Assembly: GCA_004138175.2 (NCBI GenBank)
Contig: RYFE02000041.1
Location: forward strand, 1 to 44,591
DNA: 44,591 bases
Source: Chloroflexales bacterium ZM16-3
GTDB lineage: Bacteria > Chloroflexota > Chloroflexia > Chloroflexales > Chloroflexaceae
Direction of reading: 5' to 3'
The translations under genes were made by a program, and so were the position numbers. Below the pieces are notes generated by a model. It had not been told where the DNA came from. It did no database searches and saw nothing but the letters and a program-made list of their open reading frames with translations. The stretch's first letter is position 1. Every line of letters begins with the position of its first letter. Below, piece by piece: positions 34,416 to 41,591 of this stretch.

Positions 34416-34451
34416 CCTGGCCAGACCCTTCAGAAGAGCAGGAGCTACAGT

Positions 34452-35447
34452 ATGAACGACCTGCTGCCCCTCAAAGATGCCGCCCAGCAGTTTGGTGTGA
34501 AGCTGGATCGGCTTCGCCGCGCCGCCTGGGACGGGCGGCTGACGGCGCGCCAGGTCGGCAACCAGTGGCTCGTCGAGCCATCGGAAGTCGCGCGCTTCCT
34601 GCGTGACGGCGGCCGTCGCCCGGAGCCGGCCGCCGTGACCGTTGGACAGAGAGGAGAGGCTATGGCCCGCATCATCGCCGTCGCGGTTCCCAAGGGGGGC
34701 ACCGGGAAGACCACCACGACGCTCAACCTGGGTGCCGCGCTGGCGGAGCAGGGCCAGCGGGTGCTGCTGGTGGACTTCGACCCGCAGGGCAACCTGACCC
34801 AGGCGCTGGGGCTGCGCCCGGCCGACCTGGAGCACACCTCGTACACCGCGATCAAGCACTTCCTCAGCTGCTTCGAGCCGCAGCTGGAGCGGGCGGTTCG
34901 GCCCACGAGTATGGGCGTAGATGTGGTGCCGACGAGCGCGCGGCTCAACCTGGCCAACGATGAGCTGGCGGTGGCCATCCAGCGCGAGTTCGTGCTCCAG
35001 AAGCTGCTGGCCCCGCTCGCCCCCAGCTATGACATCATCCTGATCGACACCCTGCCCTACCTGGGCGTGCTGGTGGTCAATGCCCTGGTGGCCGCCCAGG
35101 AGGTGCTGGTGCCGCTGCAGGCCGAGTACCTGGCGACGGAGTCGGTGGCGCTGATGATGGACCAGGTGCAGCTGATGCGCCGCTCCGGCCTCAACGCCAG
35201 CCTGCGCGTCCTGGGAATCCTGCTGACCATGGTGGACCAGCGCACGGTCATCCACCGCGAGGCGGTGGACTACGCCCGGCGGGTGTTCGGCAGCCAGGTG
35301 CCGATCTTCGGGGCGATGGTCAAGCGCTCGGTGCGCTTCCCAGAGTCGCAGGCGAGCCACCAGTCGATCCTGGCCTACGACCCCGAGGGGGATGGGTCGC
35401 GGGCCTACCGGGCGCTGGCCGAGGAGGTGCTGCGTGGCACGTCGTAG
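34452..35447 (+). CDS. parA: ParA-family partition ATPase with N-terminal helix-turn-helix
   Basis: Residues 1-55 form an excisionase/MerR-like HTH (LLPLKDAAQQFGVKLDRLRR ... VGNQWLVEPSEVARFL). From about 72 the deviant Walker ATPase begins: VAVPKGGTGKTTTTLNLGAA (Walker A), LVDFDPQGN (A'), IILIDTLPYLG (Walker B). Together this resembles the type Ia layout, in which ParA both moves DNA and represses its own promoter, though the HTH is of a different type. Ribosome binding site AGGAG before ATG. Co-transcribed with parB, overlapping it by 14 bp. Confidence 0.9.
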   Translation: MNDLLPLKDAAQQFGVKLDRLRRAAWDGRLTARQVGNQWLVEPSEVARFLRDGGRRPEPAAVTVGQRGEAMARIIAVAVPKGGTGKTTTTLNLGAALAEQGQRVLLVDFDPQGNLTQALGLRPADLEHTSYTAIKHFLSCFEPQLERAVRPTSMGVDVVPTSARLNLANDELAVAIQREFVLQKLLAPLAPSYDIILIDTLPYLGVLVVNALVAAQEVLVPLQAEYLATESVALMMDQVQLMRRSGLNASLRVLGILLTMVDQRTVIHREAVDYARRVFGSQVPIFGAMVKRSVRFPESQASHQSILAYDPEGDGSRAYRALAEEVLRGTS

Positions 35448-36387
35448 GGGGAGCTTCTTCACAGCCGAGGCGCGGCCAGAGGACGACCTGGCGCGCGAGC
35501 GAGACCTGGCGGCGCTGGTGCAGGCCCGGCGCACGGTCGTGCAGGAGATCGGCGTGGGCCGTATTCTGCCGAACCCCTTCCAGGCCCGCCAGTCGTTCAC
35601 CGATCTAGAGGGGCTGGCCGAGTCGATCCGGGCGCACGGCTTCACCACACGCCTGCGGGTGCGCCCGCACCCCAGCCAGCCCAACACGTTTGAGCTCGTC
35701 TATGGCGAGCGGCGGCTGCGTGCGGCGGGAATCGCTGGCCTGGACAGCGTGCCCTGCGAGATCGCCGACCACAGCGACGACGACCTGGTCGAGATCGGGC
35801 TGGCCGAGAACATCCAGCGCCGCGACCTCGACCCGCTGGAGGAGGCGCGAGCGTTCGCCACCTTCATTGAGCAGCGGGGCTACAGCGTGCGGCGGCTGGC
35901 CGAGCGGATCGGCAAGGACAAGAGCTATGTTGAGAGTAGGCTCGCGCTGCTGCGGATGCCGGATGACGTGCGCGATATGGTCGCCCAGCGGCCGGACTCG
36001 CTGCGGGCGGCCCGTGAGATCGCCAAGGTGGACGCGCCCGAGGCGCGGCAGCCCCTGATCAGCGGCGTGGTCGGCGGGGCGCTCTCGACGGCTGATGTGC
36101 GCGATGCGGTGCGAGATCTGACCTCCCCGCCCGCCGACGACGGCGGTCCCGCAGAGCCTTCTCGCCCCCTGGGATCATCGCGGGAGCGGACGGTCCCCGA
36201 CCCGCTTGCCGCCGTGCGGCGCGGCGTTGACCGCGACCTCCAGGCGATCCGCGCCATCCTGGGGCGCTGGGAGCAGCTCATTGGGCAGGGGGAGGGCGAG
36301 CGCACGGCGGTGGATTCCGCGATGGGGAAGCTCACCGCTGAGATGGAGCGGGTTGCGCTGCTGCTGCTCGCCGACGGGTCGGCGTGA
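35434..36387 (+). CDS. parB: ParB-family centromere-binding protein
   Basis: N-terminal ParB/Srx domain with ILPNPFQARQ, ESIRAHGF, the CTPase motif YGERRLRAA and ENIQRRDLDPLEEA. A central HTH (YSVRRLAERIGKDKSYVESR) and a C-terminal helical region follow. GTG at 35434 is chosen since GAGGAGG sits before it within parA. 317 aa. It is expected to bind the iterons directly downstream (36395-36508). Confidence 0.9.
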   Translation: MARRRGSFFTAEARPEDDLARERDLAALVQARRTVVQEIGVGRILPNPFQARQSFTDLEGLAESIRAHGFTTRLRVRPHPSQPNTFELVYGERRLRAAGIAGLDSVPCEIADHSDDDLVEIGLAENIQRRDLDPLEEARAFATFIEQRGYSVRRLAERIGKDKSYVESRLALLRMPDDVRDMVAQRPDSLRAAREIAKVDAPEARQPLISGVVGGALSTADVRDAVRDLTSPPADDGGPAEPSRPLGSSRERTVPDPLAAVRRGVDRDLQAIRAILGRWEQLIGQGEGERTAVDSAMGKLTAEMERVALLLLADGSA

Positions 36388-36394
36388 CCGTGGG

Positions 36395-36508
36395 TGTCTG
36401 TACATACAGACAGTTGTGACAAGTATCACAGGTGTCTGTATGTACAGACAGTTGTGATAAGTATCACAGGTGTCTGTATGTACAGACACCTGTGACGGAC
36501 ATCACAAT
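36395..36508. repeat. Three exact-period 38-bp iterons: candidate parS centromere
   Basis: Each 38-bp unit joins two palindromes: TGTCTGTA(C/T)(A/G)TACAGACA (18 bp; 36395, 36433, 36471) and TGTGA(T/C)AAGTATCACA (16 bp; 36415, 36453, and a diverged copy TGTGACGGACATCACA at 36491). The array starts 8 bp after parB. The layout is that of a plasmid-type parS or an operator array. The general chromosomal parS (TGTTTCACGTGAAACA) is not present. Confidence 0.85.
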
Positions 36509-36541
36509 GACGGTGAGCGATAGGCGGGCGGATATCAGCAC

Positions 36542-36576
36542 CGCCAAGGGGGATGCATGATACATCCCCCTTGGCG
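36542..36576. terminator. Hairpin terminator after parAB and iterons
   Basis: CGCCAAGGGGGATG and its exact complement (14-bp arms) enclose CATGATA. Confidence 0.75.
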
Positions 36577-36618
36577 TAGCAGGGGATGCCACGAGGGCAT
36601 CTCTGAGGGCAGACATAG

Positions 36619-36735
36619 GCCCAACTCCAGCAGATCGCCGAGATGGGGCGGGCGATCACCGCGATGGCTGAGCAGCAGATGGAGATCCAGCGCCAGCAGC
36701 AGGCTCTGGGCGCCCGGATCGATAGGGCCGGCTAG
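36619..36735 (+). pseudogene. Coiled-coil C-terminal gene fragment
   Basis: The frame QLQQIAEMGRAITAMAEQQM-EIQRQQQALGARIDRAG and stop is a strong heptad coiled coil, but a stop (TAG, 36616-36618) lies directly upstream in frame and no start with a ribosome binding site exists. It looks like the end of a lost gene. The family is not identified. Confidence 0.35.
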
Positions 36736-36754
36736 GTCGTGACGGCTCCCAGGG

Positions 36755-37030
36755 CTAAAGCTCCTGGGCTTTACGGGCTGGGATTGTAAAAATGATCAGC
36801 GCCGGTTGCCGACCAGATTCGCCACCAGCCGGACGACCTCGGCCAGCATAAAGCCGAGCACGATTCTGCTCCTCTCTGCGGAGGGCGGCGACCGCACCGC
36901 CCGTGTACAGCTCAAGCATACGCCGGGCATCGCCGCAGCGCCCCACATGAATCTGTAGGGCGCGGGGCGCAAAAACGGTAGGCTTGTGCGAGGGAGGATC
37001 GGCTGTAGCGCAGAAGGAACATTGTCTCAT
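36755..37030 (-). CDS. Small Cys/His protein, possible zinc finger, perhaps frameshifted
   Basis: ATG at 37030 follows GGGGAG at good spacing. The first ~50 residues hold CSFC and HVGRC (C-x2-C ... H-x3-C), a plausible zinc finger. After about residue 52 the frame is Arg-rich and unconvincing, whereas another frame gives IVLGFMLAEVVRLVANLVGNRR and stop, an amphipathic helix. A frameshift near 36870 is therefore likely. No family recognised. Between 37031 and 37200 only a short palindrome (GTGGGAGAGC...GCTCTCCCAC, 37100-37123) is seen. Confidence 0.4.
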   Translation of the reverse strand: MRQCSFCATADPPSHKPTVFAPRALQIHVGRCGDARRMLELYTGGAVAALRREEQNRARLYAGRGRPAGGESGRQPALIIFTIPARKAQEL

Positions 37031-37200
37031 CTTTTGCTCCCCGTTCTCGCTTCATGTGGCTGGTGACACGAATCTCGGGTCAAGGCCGCACAGTGAAGGT
37101 GTGGGAGAGCAAAGCTCTCCCACAAAAAAGATGACATACGGTTCTGCAAAAACTCCCAACATGCGATCCCAGCCGTCTCAGGTGATAGGGGCACAGCGGG

Positions 37201-38502
37201 CTACTCGGCCTGCCCCAGCACCCGCCCCACCATGACCTCGACGAAGCGCACGGTCTCGTTGCGCCAGGGGTTGTGCCCGGAGTGCTCGAACCAGATCAGC
37301 TCCTTGTGCGGCGCATCCAGCCGGTTGATGTAGTCCTCGGCCAGGTAGGGCGAGGCGTTGATGTCGTGGCGGCCCTCAAGGATGTAGATCGGCACCTCCA
37401 GGCGCGTCGCCTGCGTGCGCAGGTCGGCCCCCCACAGCTGCGGCCACATGGCGTTGTAGCTGTCGAGCACGCCGCGCACATAGCTCACCTTGTCGTACAG
37501 GCCATACTCCGGGCCGCCGATCTCGCCGAGGGTGTTGTAGCCGGGGTTGTGGATGGCTGGATTGCGGTCCATCGCCGAGGTCAGGTACATCAGGTAGGGG
37601 GCCTCTTTGTCGATCACGTTGCCCGTGTAGGGCGGCGGCCCCTGGGCCTCCAGCGAGGCCGCCGTCTTGGCGTCGCCCCGCTCGCGGGCGATCTGGAGCG
37701 CCAGGTTGTAGCAGTCGATGTCGGTCTGCGCGAAGTCGACCATCTGCGCCACGCTGACGACGGCGGCGAAGTGCTGCGGCTCGCGCTGGGCCATCCAGAC
37801 GCCCAGGGCGGTGCCCCAGGACTCGCCGACTAGGTAGATCTGCCGCTGTCCGAAGCGCTCGCGCAGCTGTCGCGTGAGCGCCAGCCCGTCCGCAATAGCG
37901 CGCTCGGGGGTGAGCTGGTCGAAGGGCACGGCGTGGTAGGACTTGCCCGCGCCCGGCTGGTCCCAATTGACTACCACGAAGTGTCGCTCAAGCTCGCTCA
38001 GGACGATGCGCGTCGCGGCGAGCTGGCTGCCGCCGGGGCCGCCGGCCAGGAAGAGCAGCACCGGCCGGTCGGTATCTCTGCCGCGCACAGTGATCCACTG
38101 CTGGCTGCCGTTCAGCTCGACCTGCTCCAGGCTGGCGACGCTGCCGGGCAGCGGGTGGCCGTCGGCACCCAGGATCGGCGGGGTGGTGGCGAAGCGCTGC
38201 GATGCGCCGACCGCCAGGGCGGCGACCAGCGCCCACACCGCCAGGGAGATCGCCCAGGCCATCCAGCGGCGCGGCGCGAGCCGGAAGGCCGCGATCAGCA
38301 GGGCGATGTCGGCCAGGCCGAGCAGCACCCACACCGGCGCAGGCGCGGCGCTGGCGATGGGCAGCAGCCCGACCGGCAGGGCCAGGGCGGCGAGCAGGAG
38401 CAGCCCGAGCACAATCAGCAGGACGCCGCCGATCCCTCGGAGCAGCCTGATCGATGTCGGGCGCGCCCCGCGATGGGCGAGCGGACGGGCGAGGTTTTCC
38501 AT
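37201..38502 (-). CDS. Membrane-anchored alpha/beta hydrolase, proline iminopeptidase-like
   Basis: Three hydrophobic segments (about 22-50, 55-74, 80-100) precede an alpha/beta hydrolase domain (from about 125). Oxyanion-hole motif FLAGGPGG (151-158), nucleophile Ser228 in GESWGT, acid Asp380 (EGRHDINAS) and His410 (EHSGHNPW). This pattern is that of S33 prolyl iminopeptidase-like enzymes. The substrate is unknown. Ribosome binding site AAGGAG before ATG at 38502. Separated from the next minus gene by a repeat at 38538-38644. Confidence 0.87.
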   Translation of the reverse strand: MENLARPLAHRGARPTSIRLLRGIGGVLLIVLGLLLLAALALPVGLLPIASAAPAPVWVLLGLADIALLIAAFRLAPRRWMAWAISLAVWALVAALAVGASQRFATTPPILGADGHPLPGSVASLEQVELNGSQQWITVRGRDTDRPVLLFLAGGPGGSQLAATRIVLSELERHFVVVNWDQPGAGKSYHAVPFDQLTPERAIADGLALTRQLRERFGQRQIYLVGESWGTALGVWMAQREPQHFAAVVSVAQMVDFAQTDIDCYNLALQIARERGDAKTAASLEAQGPPPYTGNVIDKEAPYLMYLTSAMDRNPAIHNPGYNTLGEIGGPEYGLYDKVSYVRGVLDSYNAMWPQLWGADLRTQATRLEVPIYILEGRHDINASPYLAEDYINRLDAPHKELIWFEHSGHNPWRNETVRFVEVMVGRVLGQAE

Positions 38503-38537
38503 GAGTATCTCCTTCTCGAATCTTGAACCGGCTTTGC

Positions 38538-38644
38538 CCCCTCACCTCCAGCCCCTCTCCCTCAAGGGGAGAGGGGAGATTCCGCAGAAGAACGCTTCCG
38601 GTTCCCCCTCTCCCTTAAAGGGAGAGGGGGCTAGGGGGTGAGGG
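38538..38644. repeat. Intergenic composite hairpin (CCCTCACC ... GGTGAGGG)
   Basis: CCCTCACCTCCAGCCCCTCT pairs imperfectly with AGAGGGGGCTAGGGGGTGAG about 60 nt later, and each half contains its own smaller hairpin (CTCCCTCAAGGGGAG; CTCCCTTAAAGGGAG). It is a REP-type intergenic element between two minus-strand genes. Confidence 0.75.
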
Positions 38645-38683
38645 TTGGTCGGCGGCAGATTCCTTATGTGAAAGGTATTGCTC

Positions 38684-40621
38684 CTAGATCCGAAACCCGA
38701 GCAGGTTCCAGGTGTTCAGGAACCAGAGGTAGCCGACGCCGGCCAGCAGGACGAGCAGGTAGTGCGCGCGGCCCAGGCGGCTCCAGCCGGCCAGTCCCCA
38801 GGCCCGCACGGCGGTCAGCGCCGAGCCGAGCAGCAGGGCGCCGCCCAGCAGCGGCAGGCACAGAACCGTCCGCATGGCCGCCCGCAGGCCGCCCTCGGCC
38901 CCGACGCTGATCGCCTCCGGCGCGACTAGTATGATCATCGGCAGGAACAGGAGGTAGAGCGCGATGGCACCTCCGGCCAGCTGGATGCTCAGCCGATGCG
39001 CGGAGCTGGCCCGCCGACCCCGATTGATGAAGGCAGTGATGGGCCAGCCGGCGATCGCTGACACGAAGATCAGCCCGCAGGCCGCGAACAGCCCCAGGGC
39101 GAACCCGCCCGTCTCGTACCAGGGCACGCGATCGTAGGCGCGGAAGGGGTTGTTCTCGATGAAGAGCCGATCCGGCCCGCCCGCCGCGTCTGTGCCAAAG
39201 ACCAGGTCGCCGTAGGGGTCGTGCCGCCCGTCGGCCAGGCACAGCACGTCAGGGGCTACCGGCACCCAGCGGAGCCGCTGCGGGCCGAGGCCGACGCTGG
39301 TCACGCTGCCGTCACTCGCTGCGATGAGCTGGATGTCGCCGTAGCCGCTGCCAGGGAGCAGGGCGAGAAGCTTGGCGAAGCTGCGCGCGAAGCTGTTGCT
39401 GGTGCGGTAGGTCCCCGCCATGCGGGCGGCCACCTGGGGCGCATCCGCCAGCGGCGTGGGCGTCACCGTGTCTGTCGGGTAGTAGTGGTCAATGAACGCC
39501 TGAAGCAGCTCCTCGCCCTGGGCGAACCCGCCGTTGCTGTTGTAGCTGGCGTAGATCCCGACCCCGCGCTCGGGCAGCAGGGCGACGATGCTGTTGAACG
39601 AGGTTGCGAAGACGCCGTTGTGCTTGAGGATGCGCTCCCCGCCCAGCCGCGCCTCGGCCATGCCGTAGGCCATCCCGTTCACGCGCGGGTCGTGGGTGAA
39701 GAGCTGCTGCTGCATCTGCCCGCCGGTGGCCTCGCTGAGGATGCGGACCTCGCCATAGCTGCCGCGCTGGAGCAGGGCGACCATCAGGCGGGCCATATCG
39801 GTCGCGGTGGCGTAGCTCTCGCCGGCGGCGGGCAGTCGGATGTAGCGCTGCGGGGCGGCCCGCAGCTGGCCGCCGGTGTAGCTGTAGCCGACCGAGGCGC
39901 GGGCGGCCAGATCGGCGGGGAGCGGCTGGCGCAGCGAGGTGCTGGCCATACCCAGCGGCGCGAGGATGTGCTGCTCGGCGTAGCGCGCGAAGGGCGTGTG
40001 GGTCACCTCCTCAACGATATGGCCAGCCAGGGCCGCGCCGTAGTTCGAGTAGGCCGCCAGCTCGCCCGGGGCGCGCACCCGCTCCGGGATGTGCGTGCTC
40101 AGGTAGAGCCCCGCCGACACCAGCTCGTGCGGGTCGCGGGCGTAGATGCCGGGCAGATTGTCGAAGCCGGCGGTGTGGCTCAGCAGGTGGCGCAGCGTGA
40201 TCGGCTCGGGGTAGGTCGCGGGGATCGTAAAGGTCAGGTAGGTGTTCACATCGGCGTCGAGGTCGAGCAGGCCCTGCTCGACCAGCTGCATCACCGCGAC
40301 CCAGGTGAACAGCTTGCCGGTCGATCCGGTGGCGAAGAGGGTCTGCTCGGCGACCACCGGCGCGCGGGCGGCGAGGTCGGCGTAGCCGTAACCCCGGGCG
40401 ACCAGCAGCTCGCCGTCTTTGACCACGGAGACGGCCGCGCCGGCGATATGCTCGCGCTCAAGCTGGTCGCGGAAGAACGTATCGAGGAACGCCCCCAGCT
40501 CCTGCGGGTCACGCGGGCCGAGGCCCACGAGCTGCGCGGCGCGCAGCGGGGCGGGCGCGGCGGCGGCCAGCAGGGCAAGGAGCATGGCGGTGATTGCCAG
40601 TCGTCTGACGATGATATTCAT
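38684..40621 (-). CDS. Serine hydrolase of beta-lactamase class C/PBP4* type with C-terminal membrane domain
   Basis: Signal peptide (MNIIVRRLAITAMLLALLAA). The beta-lactamase-like domain has Ser100-x-x-Lys103 (STGK), Tyr191-Ser-Asn193 (YSN) and a KHNG motif (about 343-346) in place of KTG. A linker of about 100 residues follows (APQVAARMAGTYRTSNSFAR ...), then four hydrophobic helices (about 515-640). It is most likely an extracytoplasmic esterase or peptidase, not a true antibiotic resistance enzyme. Its ATG overlaps the stop of the 78-aa gene (ATGA), so the two are translationally coupled. Confidence 0.87.
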   Translation of the reverse strand: MNIIVRRLAITAMLLALLAAAAPAPLRAAQLVGLGPRDPQELGAFLDTFFRDQLEREHIAGAAVSVVKDGELLVARGYGYADLAARAPVVAEQTLFATGSTGKLFTWVAVMQLVEQGLLDLDADVNTYLTFTIPATYPEPITLRHLLSHTAGFDNLPGIYARDPHELVSAGLYLSTHIPERVRAPGELAAYSNYGAALAGHIVEEVTHTPFARYAEQHILAPLGMASTSLRQPLPADLAARASVGYSYTGGQLRAAPQRYIRLPAAGESYATATDMARLMVALLQRGSYGEVRILSEATGGQMQQQLFTHDPRVNGMAYGMAEARLGGERILKHNGVFATSFNSIVALLPERGVGIYASYNSNGGFAQGEELLQAFIDHYYPTDTVTPTPLADAPQVAARMAGTYRTSNSFARSFAKLLALLPGSGYGDIQLIAASDGSVTSVGLGPQRLRWVPVAPDVLCLADGRHDPYGDLVFGTDAAGGPDRLFIENNPFRAYDRVPWYETGGFALGLFAACGLIFVSAIAGWPITAFINRGRRASSAHRLSIQLAGGAIALYLLFLPMIILVAPEAISVGAEGGLRAAMRTVLCLPLLGGALLLGSALTAVRAWGLAGWSRLGRAHYLLVLLAGVGYLWFLNTWNLLGFRI

Positions 40622-40854
40622 GGGGACACCTCATCTATATCGGCGACATCAGCGGGCGCGTGGCGCTGCACCAGCAGCAGCGGCAGACCCAGGTCGCGGA
40701 TGCTTGCCAGGACGCCGTGCAGGGCGGCCTGGTCGGCCAGGCCGCCGCGCAGCCGGGTGGTGCCGTCTGGCAGCGGGGTGATCGTGAGGCCCTGGAGGCG
40801 CTGCGCCCAGCGCTGATCGAGCTGGCCCCTGACAATGATCTCGTAGCGCTCCAT
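40618..40854 (-). CDS. Conserved small protein (78 aa), coupled to the serine hydrolase
   Basis: ATG at 40854 follows GGGAGG. The pattern YEIIVRGQLDQRWAQRLQGL, DGTTRLRGGLADQAALHGVL, RDLGLPLLLVQR is one I know from many small uncharacterised bacterial proteins of similar length. Function unknown. A MITE lies in its leader, 18 bp upstream of the start codon. Its stop overlaps the serine hydrolase start. Confidence 0.78.
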   Translation of the reverse strand: MERYEIIVRGQLDQRWAQRLQGLTITPLPDGTTRLRGGLADQAALHGVLASIRDLGLPLLLVQRHAPADVADIDEVSP

Positions 40855-40872
40855 GTGGACCTCCCTTTCAGG

Positions 40873-40986
40873 GCAGTAGCGCAAAAGTCACCCTGAACAG
40901 TGTTCGGTCATTCTGAGCGAAGCGAAGAATCCCGGCCGGGACGCTTCGCTTCGCTCAGCGTGACAGGGCGAGTTTTGCGGTATTGC
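40873..40986. repeat. 114-bp palindromic MITE, copy 7
   Basis: GCAGTAGCGC ... GCGGTATTGC with perfect 8-bp flanks CTTTCAGG (40865-40872 and 40987-40994). The left flank touches the ribosome binding site of the 78-aa gene, so the element becomes part of its mRNA leader, supplies promoter sequence, or silences it. From 40995 to 41188 I see no gene. Confidence 0.95.
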
Positions 40987-41188
40987 CTTTCAGGCATCGT
41001 TGTACACCCGCAGCGCGCGGATGTGGCCTATCGAAAGGTAGGTTCGGGGGTAGGGGTTGAGTGGAGGCGAGGATAGGATGGTTCTGGAATGACTCATTTC
41101 ATTGCCTTCACGCACAGGGAGCCCTCCATAATGGTTTGGTGCGCCATCGCCCTGACAGGATCCGTGTCATGTCTCAGGCGACGCTCAG

Positions 41189-41217
41189 TTGACGGGCCAA
41201 CGCCCATCTGCTAGGAT
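41189..41217 (+). promoter_or_regulatory. Promoter of the PadR-HAAS operon
   Basis: TTGACG (41189-41194), a 17-bp spacer and TAGGAT (41212-41217). Transcription would begin near 41224, leaving a leader of only 14 to 35 nt before the PadR start. Confidence 0.6.
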
Positions 41218-41258
41218 TGTACCTAGCTATCCGATGTATGACCTATACCGCACCGATT

Positions 41259-41591
41259 ATGCCGTCACTTGACCACCAGCTCCTCAAGGGCAGCCTCGAC
41301 ATCCTGCTCCTCGGCCTCCTTGAGCACGGGCCGCTCTACGGCTACCAGATCGTCAAGGAGGTGCGCGCGCGCAGCCAGGGCGTCCTCGACCTCAAGGAGG
41401 GCACCCTCTACCCCGCGCTCCACCGGCTGGAGAAGGCTGGCATGATCGAGGGGTACTGGGAGGCCCGCGCTGATGGCGCGGACCGACGCTACTACCGCCT
41501 CACCCCCCAGGGTGTGACCGCCGCACAGGAGCAGCGCACCATCTGGCGACGTTTCACTGCCGCGGTCGAGGGAGTGCTCCAGTATGGCTAA
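41259..41591 (+). CDS. PadR-family transcriptional regulator
   Basis: Winged helix of the PadR type: LLKGSLDILLLGLLEHGPLYGYQIVKEV, LDLKEGTLYPALHRLEKAGM, YWEARADGADRRYYRLTPQG. ATG at 41259 (MPSLDHQ) is preferred because the family usually begins a few residues before LLKG; ATG at 41238 is also possible, and neither has a clear ribosome binding site. It overlaps the next gene by 8 bp. PadR proteins are mostly autorepressors of the operon they share with a HAAS protein. Confidence 0.9.
   Translation: MPSLDHQLLKGSLDILLLGLLEHGPLYGYQIVKEVRARSQGVLDLKEGTLYPALHRLEKAGMIEGYWEARADGADRRYYRLTPQGVTAAQEQRTIWRRFTAAVEGVLQYG

Noticed and set aside
36395-36508. CRISPR array
   Set aside because: The units are contiguous 38-bp repeats with no unique spacers, and no cas gene is near; the layout fits a partition site.
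36797-36870. Separate 20-aa peptide gene (MLGFMLAEVVRLVANLVGNRR-like) on the minus strand
   Set aside because: An AGGAG lies upstream of a GTG, but it is more simply read as the frameshifted end of the small Cys/His protein; kept only as a note there.
38684-40621. True class C beta-lactamase (resistance gene)
   Set aside because: The third motif is HNG, not KTG, and there is a membrane tail; the broad serine hydrolase family fits better.
39221-40816. Long plus-strand frame antisense to the serine hydrolase
   Set aside because: Shadow of the strongly supported beta-lactamase-like gene on the other strand.
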